Shown here piece by piece: positions 58,521 to 64,000 of a stretch of DNA of 64,000 nucleotides (position 1 is the stretch's first letter; every line of letters starts with the position of its first letter). Source of the stretch: Sphingobacterium tenebrionis (GTDB lineage Bacteria; Bacteroidota; Bacteroidia; Sphingobacteriales; Sphingobacteriaceae); contig NZ_JAYLLN010000014.1 in the NCBI RefSeq assembly GCF_037126265.1, forward strand, positions 8,926 through 72,925, in the 5' to 3' direction. The translations under genes were made by a program, and so were the position numbers. The notes under the pieces are model-generated. The model ran no database searches. It was given only the letters and a program-made list of their open reading frames with translations, and had not been told where the DNA came from.

Positions 58521-61382
58521 TTAAAATCTTCCTCCCCGGTTACCTCCTCCTTGATTGCCACCACGCTCATTTCTATTTCCGCCGCGATCTCCGCGATCCC
58601 CTCTTGGTCCTTCGGATCTTCCTTCTGGTGGAGCTGAACTTCGACCTCCAAAATTACGGATGTTATACGTCAGGTTCAATATGAAATACCTATTCAAGGT
58701 CTGTGATGTAGAGTTTGTAATGGAGGTAGGGCCAACATTCCGGTTGATGTTCTTCGCATTATTCAACAGATCGAAACCTTTGATGGAAAGTTCCGCATTC
58801 TTCCTTCGTAAGAACTTATAGCCCAAAGAAGCATTCAATAAGGTCAGGTTAATGTTCTGCGAGTTCGCTGAAGTGGAATTATTATTCTGGATCGCTCCGT
58901 TATTGATATAAACCAACTGATAGCCGATCAAGAAACTCTTGAACAATTCGATGGTTGCTCGCGAATTGAATCGATGATTGATGATGTTGTATTTCGGGTT
59001 GATCGTGTTGCTGGGGTTCTCAATAAATCGAGAAGACAGGTCATAGCCAACAGAAATCGTATATCTTCTATCAAAATTACTGTTCAGGGAAACCCCTTGC
59101 GAAAACCCAAAGGTTTGGTTTGGCGTCAAAACAGAATTCAGGAAGCTTTTTCTTTTGTTGTAAAATAAATTCGTAGTCGCATTCACATTAAAACCCAATT
59201 TTTTAATCGGCAACCCATAACTTGTCTGTGAATTCAAGGAATAGACCCCATCCACATTTGTTCTGGAATTAAAACGTCCGCCTGCACCCAATTCGATATC
59301 ATCAAAAAGGATGATGCTGGTATCGGTTCTAAATTCATTGTCTACAATACTGTTGTCGATGATGTTAAAAGTAGCATGAGTCGTAAAACTTCTGCCGTTA
59401 ACCTTGTTTACATCCCTATAATTTAACTTTAAGGAATGGGAGTATTCTTGTTTCAGATCCGGATTTCCTGTTGAAATATTCAAGGGGTTTTCATTGTTGA
59501 GGTAATCCTGCAGATCAGAGATCGACGGAACATTGGTGTTGGTGTTGTAGGTAAATTCGATTGTCCGTTCCTTGGTAAAGAAATAGGTCGTATTGAAATT
59601 CGGCAAGAAACTACCAAAGTTAGCTACGGTTCTTAAATCATAAGGTACTGTTCGATCATTAACACGCACGCCATGTTCATAGTTCAAGCCGGCCTGAATT
59701 CGTAATGTATCTCTTTTATTATAAGAATAGGAAAGCCCAACAGAATGATGGTTGAAATCGTTTCGGAATTCATTGGACAACCGTTGGTTCAATTCTTCGT
59801 ATTGACCGGTTTCCGCTAAAAACTCCAATGTTTTCCGATCAGAATAATTACTGGTGTTCCGGAAACCGTAATTGGCCTGCAACCTCGACAGGTTATTGAT
59901 GTTTTTGGTAAAACTCAATCGGCTATTGAATCCAGAACCATAACCATAGGTGGCATTCTGTCTATTGATGGTATCGCTTCGCTGCAACACAGCGTTTCTA
60001 TAATACTCATTGAAGGCCAATGTTTGACCCAGCGCATCATTACTGCTTTTATTTCCATCGATATTCAAACTTATCGTTTGTCCTGGAGCCTTAAATCGGT
60101 GCATATAAGTCAGGTTTCCCCCGAAATTGAAGTTATTGCTCGAGTTGTTGTTACTTCGATCCACATTGTTGATTGGATCGGTCTTATTATAAGAAGTATT
60201 ACTCTGCGTTGAATTTTCCCTGTCATTCCATCTCAAGGACATGTTCGGGTTGAAATCCAGGTTGTTCATGCTATCCAATCGCCATTTGAACCTTCCGCCT
60301 AAGGTATGCTCATTATTGATGGCCTCCGAAATATTGTGAGAATTCTGGAATTGATTTTCTCTGCCTGAACTGAGGAATTCAATATCATTTAAAATATCAT
60401 TATTGGTATTGGATTTCCGGAAATTATAGTTGGCATTCACTTCCAGTTTTTTATCCAGGAAGGAGTTCGTATAATTCGCAGCCCCTGCGTAGGTGTCGGT
60501 AAGTCCATTTTCCGTGTTGCTGTTTCCATTTCGGGAGCCACCACGTCCAACAGAACCCAGGTCCGTTTCATTGATGTTATTGGCCATGAGGGCAACCGAC
60601 ATTTTCCGGTCTCCATTAAAGGCATTCAGAGCGGTGTTGATCGCAAATTTATCCGCATCGCCCTTACCCGCATTCGCACGGCCGAAAAATCCACTGCGGC
60701 GATCTGGTTTGGTGACGATATTGATCACCTTATTCCGTTTTCCATCATCAAATCCGGAGAACCTCGACTGCTCACTCCGTTCATCAATGATCTGTAGTTT
60801 GTCGATAATATCTGCTGGCAGGTTCTTTAGGGCTATCCGAGGGTCGGAAGTGAAGAATTCCTTTCCATCCACCAAGATCCTTTTTACATCCTCTCCATGG
60901 GCTTTTACATTCCCATTCTCGTCGATCACCACACCTGGCACCTGAGCCACCATTTCATCGGCATCGGCATATTCCCGGGTCTGAAAATTCTTGGCATTGA
61001 ATTCCATGGTGTCCCCACGAACAGCCACAGTAGGAGGGGCCGTAATGGCAATCTCCTCGATCATGATCTCTCCGGGTTCCATGGCTAAGTTCAGGTTCAT
61101 GGCTTTATTAGCCACCGTAACCAACAGCTCGCTGCGCTTAAACCCCAATAGGGTTGCCGTTAATTGGTAATTGCCGGGGTTAACTTTCTCGAAAGAAAAT
61201 TCCCCTTTATCGTTTGATTTTATACTAGTTCGGGTGGAGTCTTTGGTATGAAGAAGGAGTAAGGTAACATCCTGCAACCCTTCGTTCTTTGTTTTGTCGG
61301 TTATTTTACCGGATAGTTTCACCTGTGCCTGTATGGTGGTAGTTAGCCCCAACCATATCAGGAGAAACAGCATGTATTTCAT
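58521..61382 (-). CDS. TonB-dependent-receptor-like outer-membrane beta-barrel protein with Arg/Gly-rich tail
   Basis: A 953-residue outer-membrane protein. A signal peptide is followed by a CarboxypepD_reg-like beta domain (LSGKITDKTKNEGLQDVTLL, about residues 24-100). The plug follows (MVAQVPGVVIDENGNVKAHG, KRILVDGKEFF, KNLPADIIDKLQIID), then a large beta-barrel rich in Asn. No TonB box is seen. The last 40 or so residues are Arg, Gly and Asp repeats (GDRGDRGGN) ending in Phe. This family is typical of Bacteroidota, often without a SusD partner, as here; the substrate is unknown. It is divergent from a TetR gene. Confidence 0.92.
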   Translation of the reverse strand: MKYMLFLLIWLGLTTTIQAQVKLSGKITDKTKNEGLQDVTLLLLHTKDSTRTSIKSNDKGEFSFEKVNPGNYQLTATLLGFKRSELLVTVANKAMNLNLAMEPGEIMIEEIAITAPPTVAVRGDTMEFNAKNFQTREYADADEMVAQVPGVVIDENGNVKAHGEDVKRILVDGKEFFTSDPRIALKNLPADIIDKLQIIDERSEQSRFSGFDDGKRNKVINIVTKPDRRSGFFGRANAGKGDADKFAINTALNAFNGDRKMSVALMANNINETDLGSVGRGGSRNGNSNTENGLTDTYAGAANYTNSFLDKKLEVNANYNFRKSNTNNDILNDIEFLSSGRENQFQNSHNISEAINNEHTLGGRFKWRLDSMNNLDFNPNMSLRWNDRENSTQSNTSYNKTDPINNVDRSNNNSSNNFNFGGNLTYMHRFKAPGQTISLNIDGNKSSNDALGQTLAFNEYYRNAVLQRSDTINRQNATYGYGSGFNSRLSFTKNINNLSRLQANYGFRNTSNYSDRKTLEFLAETGQYEELNQRLSNEFRNDFNHHSVGLSYSYNKRDTLRIQAGLNYEHGVRVNDRTVPYDLRTVANFGSFLPNFNTTYFFTKERTIEFTYNTNTNVPSISDLQDYLNNENPLNISTGNPDLKQEYSHSLKLNYRDVNKVNGRSFTTHATFNIIDNSIVDNEFRTDTSIILFDDIELGAGGRFNSRTNVDGVYSLNSQTSYGLPIKKLGFNVNATTNLFYNKRKSFLNSVLTPNQTFGFSQGVSLNSNFDRRYTISVGYDLSSRFIENPSNTINPKYNIINHRFNSRATIELFKSFLIGYQLVYINNGAIQNNNSTSANSQNINLTLLNASLGYKFLRRKNAELSIKGFDLLNNAKNINRNVGPTSITNSTSQTLNRYFILNLTYNIRNFGGRSSAPPEGRSEGPRGDRGDRGGNRNERGGNQGGGNRGGRF

Positions 61383-61406
61383 GGTTAAGAAAATTGATTG
61401 CTCAAT

Positions 61407-61432
61407 ATTAATTCATTTAAGTGTAAATTAAT
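61407..61432. promoter_or_regulatory. Inverted repeat between the outer-membrane protein and TetR genes
   Basis: ATTAATT (61407-61413) and AATTAAT (61426-61432) are inverted with a 12-base spacer. It is a possible TetR operator, but A+T-rich inverted repeats of this size are also common by chance. Confidence 0.3.
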
Positions 61433-61488
61433 GTAAATACTGTTAAATCACAAAAAAGATACAATGTGTAGACTAAGCGAAAAAAGGA

Positions 61489-61496
61489 TATATTTG
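61489..61496 (+). promoter_or_regulatory. -7 box of the TetR-family gene
   Basis: TATATTTG matches TAnnTTTG, 11 bases before the ATG at 61508; the leader would be about seven bases. Confidence 0.5.
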
Positions 61497-61507
61497 TCTC
61501 ATTAGGA

Positions 61508-62050
61508 ATGAAGGAAACTAGTTTAAGTAGAAAAGAAAAAATACTGCAGACGGCATTACAGTTATTTGCAACAAAAGGATATCTGGACAGCTCCACGAAA
61601 GAGATTGCCGCACAGGCGGGTGTCTCGGAGGCGCTGATATTCAAGCATTTTGGAAATAAGGATGCCTTATTGGCGCATATCGTCAAATCCGGTTACCGTA
61701 AAGTGCTCATGCAGCACAAGGGTATGATGACCTATAAAGGGGCTAAGGATTTTTTGCGCAATATGGTTTTGCTTCCTAGCCAGCTAGTGGCCGAAGAACC
61801 GCTTTTCTGGAAGCTCCAGGAAAGATTATCCCATCATTCCTTTTCCAAATCCCAACACGAGCTTTTCATAAAACCTGTACAGCCCATCGTTCATCGTGCG
61901 TTTGTAGAACTCGGTTTTAAAAATCCAGAATTGGAAACCCAATTTCTCCTTCTGGTTATCGATATGCTCTGGAAGAAAGAGGCCTGTGGTGATATTGAAA
62001 ATGCAGCCGAACTTGCCAGCCTGATCCAAAAGAAATATGATTTGACGTAA
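61508..62050 (+). CDS. TetR/AcrR-family transcriptional regulator
   Basis: A 180-residue regulator. The N-terminal helix-turn-helix is clear: KILQTALQLFATKGYLDSST, then IAAQAGVSEALIFKHFGNKD (about residues 11-52). The C-terminal ligand domain is variable and of usual size. It is divergent from the outer-membrane protein gene and probably controls it and itself (inference from position). The ligand is unknown. Confidence 0.94.
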   Translation: MKETSLSRKEKILQTALQLFATKGYLDSSTKEIAAQAGVSEALIFKHFGNKDALLAHIVKSGYRKVLMQHKGMMTYKGAKDFLRNMVLLPSQLVAEEPLFWKLQERLSHHSFSKSQHELFIKPVQPIVHRAFVELGFKNPELETQFLLLVIDMLWKKEACGDIENAAELASLIQKKYDLT

Positions 62051-62151
62051 TGCGTGTTTATGCACGTTTATGATCGAATTTTCGAATAAAAGCGCAGTAT
62101 TATTTCCATAACTAAGCAAAATTTCCGTATTTCGTAACAAACTAATTTGTG

Positions 62152-63858
62152 ATGATTAAAAAAATAGCTAGTGTAGGCGCCCTTTCTTTATTATTTGTGA
62201 GCTCCTTATTTGCACAAAAGAAGCCTGAATTTATTTCTTTTGTAAACCAAAAGCATGCTTGGGTTGATTCTGTATTCAACAAATTGACACCCAAAGAACG
62301 CATCGCACAATTGTTTTTGGTCCGTGCGCATACCAATTTGGGTCAGAAATATATTGACTCTGTACAAAATGTCATTCAGAAGGAACAGTTAGGTGGCCTA
62401 GTGGTTTTCCAAGGAGGACCTGTGCGTCATGTCAATATGTTCAATAAATACCAAAAGGTATCCAAAGTGCCTTTGTTGATCACGTTTGATGGTGAATGGG
62501 GATTGGGCATGCGAATGGCGGATTCGACCATCTCTTTTCCTTATCAGATGACCTTGGGCGCTATCCAAAATGATAACCTATTGTACGACATGGGTCGTCA
62601 GATTGCGAATGATTTCCACCGTATCGGCATGCACTTTAATTTTGCACCGGTTGTGGATATCAACAATAACCCAAAAAATCCGGTGATAAACTTCCGCTCT
62701 TTCGGGGATAACAAATACAATGTGGTCAGAAAATCCAAAGCCTATATGAATGGTATGGTGGATGGTGGTATTTTGGCTTCCTTGAAACATTTCCCAGGAC
62801 ATGGTGATACCGATGTGGATTCACATTACGACCTTCCGCAATTGAAATTCGATAAGGCGAGGTTAGATAGTTTAGAGATTTATCCGTTCAAGGAATTGAT
62901 CAATGCGGGTGCACCATCGGTGATGGTTGCCCATATGAACATCCCTTCCTTGGATGCGACTCCGAATATTCCTTCTTCCATTTCCAAAAAGGTAGTGACC
63001 GATCTGTTGCGCAAGGAATTAGGCTTTAAAGGCTTAACGGTAACGGATGCAATGGATATGAAGGGGGTTAAGAAGTTCTTCCCTAATGGCGAGGCGGATG
63101 TAATGGCGATCGAAGCTGGTCATGATCTTTTGGAGATCTCCGAGAACAGTGGCCGGGCGATTGATCTGATCGAAAAGGCGATCAAATCTGGCCGAATTTC
63201 GCAGGCTGATATTGATGTGCGGGTGAAGCGGGTTTTGGCTGCGAAGTTATGGTTGGGCTTGAATAAGAAAACAGAGGTGAGTAGCCGTAATCTTTATCAG
63301 GACCTGAACAGTCCTTCTTCGCAATCCTTGGTTCAGCGTTTAGCGGATGCTGCGGTTACTTTATTGAAATCTGATCGTGGAATCAAACGTTTTGATGCCA
63401 AAAGAGAAACTGCGGTGGTGAGTGTGGGTATTACGAAGGCAGAAGATTTTGAGACCGGCTTAGCCACTCAGTTATCGAATTACAAGCAGTTCTTTGTAAA
63501 AGGTGATGAGTCGGAAGAGGTATTAAAGGATTTGATGAAAGAGATCCGTGGTCATAAGCAGATTATTTTGGCGATTCATGATAATCGTTCAAGACCAAGA
63601 AGCGAGCTGGCATTTACAGCACCTACGGTAGAGTTTATTGATAAATTGGCTGGTAGAAGAACCATTTCTTTTATGTTCACCAATCCATATGCGATGAATT
63701 CGGTGGATGTGATGCGGAGTTCGTCGGTGGTATTGACTTATCAGAATGATTTCTTTATGCAAAAAGCGGCGTTGAAGGTTTTGTTGGGACAGATTAAAGC
63801 AGAAGGTAAATTACCTGTAACGATTTCAAAGGATTTGAAATATGGTAAAGGATTGTAA
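62152..63858 (+). CDS. Glycoside hydrolase family 3, NagZ-like beta-N-acetylglucosaminidase
   Basis: A 568-residue secreted enzyme with signal peptide ending near SLFAQ. The GH3 catalytic domain (about 30-370) has the NagZ signature KHFPGHGDTDVDSH (about 212-225), whose Asp-x-His dyad is the acid/base, and the nucleophile Asp in TVTDAMDMKG (about 299). The C-terminal domain (about 385-565; AVTLLKSDRGIKRF, later AALKVLLGQIKAEGKLPV) resembles the N-terminal region of the serine hydrolase at 11672. Most Bacteroidota homologues, as I recall, go on into a beta-lactamase domain; here it is missing. It should release GlcNAc from muropeptides in the periplasm. The ATG at 62152 is preferred over GTG at 62149. 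Confidence 0.92.
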   Translation: MIKKIASVGALSLLFVSSLFAQKKPEFISFVNQKHAWVDSVFNKLTPKERIAQLFLVRAHTNLGQKYIDSVQNVIQKEQLGGLVVFQGGPVRHVNMFNKYQKVSKVPLLITFDGEWGLGMRMADSTISFPYQMTLGAIQNDNLLYDMGRQIANDFHRIGMHFNFAPVVDINNNPKNPVINFRSFGDNKYNVVRKSKAYMNGMVDGGILASLKHFPGHGDTDVDSHYDLPQLKFDKARLDSLEIYPFKELINAGAPSVMVAHMNIPSLDATPNIPSSISKKVVTDLLRKELGFKGLTVTDAMDMKGVKKFFPNGEADVMAIEAGHDLLEISENSGRAIDLIEKAIKSGRISQADIDVRVKRVLAAKLWLGLNKKTEVSSRNLYQDLNSPSSQSLVQRLADAAVTLLKSDRGIKRFDAKRETAVVSVGITKAEDFETGLATQLSNYKQFFVKGDESEEVLKDLMKEIRGHKQIILAIHDNRSRPRSELAFTAPTVEFIDKLAGRRTISFMFTNPYAMNSVDVMRSSSVVLTYQNDFFMQKAALKVLLGQIKAEGKLPVTISKDLKYGKGL

Positions 63859-64000
63859 TCGAATTATTTTGTTTTTTTGATAGATATGGAAGAAGGTGTC
63901 TAAAAAGGCACCTTCTTCTGTTTTATAGCTTTCTGGAGCTCCATTATAATTTCATGAGCAATATTAGGCTGCAAGTCGATGTTTTGTACTTTTCAGCATG
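63859..64000. other. Non-coding end of the window
   Basis: Apart from the terminator hairpin at 63889-63925, no gene can be supported. Short open frames reach the border on both strands (for example from ATG 63954 on the plus strand) but are too short to judge. Confidence 0.5.
63889..63925 (+). terminator. Terminator after the GH3 gene
   Basis: GAAGAAGGTG (63889-63898) and CACCTTCTTC (63909-63918) form a ten-bp stem with a ten-base loop, followed by TGTTTTA. Confidence 0.75.

Noticed and set aside
63954..64000. Start of a gene at the right border (MSNIRLQVDVLYFSA)
   Set aside because: Only 15 codons are visible and no promoter box precedes it; too little to support.

Overview
The window is chromosomal DNA of a Bacteroidota bacterium, most likely Sphingobacteriaceae (Sphingobacterium/Pedobacter type). 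Supporting signs are PafA-type alkaline phosphatase, a DUF4270 lipoprotein, a CarboxypepD_reg/TonB-type outer-membrane beta-barrel protein, an SDR-type threonine dehydrogenase, and many promoter-like TAnnTTTG (-7) boxes just upstream of genes, two of them with a TTG -33 box at 19-20 bp. Shine-Dalgarno sequences are scarce. No phage, insertion sequence, CRISPR array or rRNA operon was seen; one tRNA gene (Gly, GCC) is present. The origin and the species cannot be fixed from sequence reading alone.

Layout. 1-4.5 kb: the end of sufD (Fe-S assembly), an MFS exporter, a repeat cluster, a complete tRNA-Gly transcription unit and a COG2509 flavoprotein. 4.6-7.8 kb: lemA, two TPM-domain genes and a TlpA-like thioredoxin. 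7.9-15 kb: radA, divergent from an ECF sigma factor with a membrane-protein partner; an M19 dipeptidase translationally coupled to an AmiE-like serine hydrolase; xseA-xseB. 15-21 kb: di-haem cytochrome c peroxidase, uvrA, pafA, an Rrf2 regulator. 21.4-27 kb (minus strand): murF, pfkA, and a DsbD system split into a membrane/thioredoxin gene and a separate N-domain gene; then birA. 27-31 kb: rsfS, ftsH, a LUD-domain gene, a rhomboid protease. 31.1-31.8 kb: an A+T-rich higBA toxin-antitoxin pair between housekeeping genes. 31.8-38 kb: yifB/comM, a YtxH-holin-like trio, fcl, trmB, and an M28 peptidase gene broken by a one-base frameshift. 38-41.5 kb (minus): M48 protease, DUF4870, DUF2752, TM2, trhO, DUF3820. 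41.4-48.3 kb: a surface-glycan cluster (two glycosyltransferases, FkbM methyltransferase, flippase, an asparagine-synthetase-like enzyme without glutaminase domain, CapA). 48.3-53 kb: DeoR-type regulator, a protein with four KPAGFKPRF repeats, yebC, threonine dehydrogenase, asd. 53-58.5 kb: a Kelch lipoprotein plus DUF4270 lipoprotein pair, a two-component system, pncA. 58.5-64 kb: a TonB-type outer-membrane protein with an Arg/Gly-rich tail, a divergent TetR regulator and a GH3 (NagZ-like) hydrolase.

The most interesting points are: (i) the NagZ-like gene (62.2 kb) and the AmiE-like gene (11.7 kb) look like complementary remnants of the GH3-beta-lactamase fusion usual in this phylum, each keeping a copy of the linking domain; (ii) every copy of a palindromic CGTCATTGCGAGG element family lies between convergent genes; (iii) several -7 boxes end exactly five bases before an ATG, suggesting leaderless mRNAs; (iv) a translationally coupled flippase/AsnB-like/CapA cassette of unknown product; (v) a fully separated DsbD with a terminator between its parts. 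I found no clearly novel defence or mobile system; most of the window is ordinary core genome.
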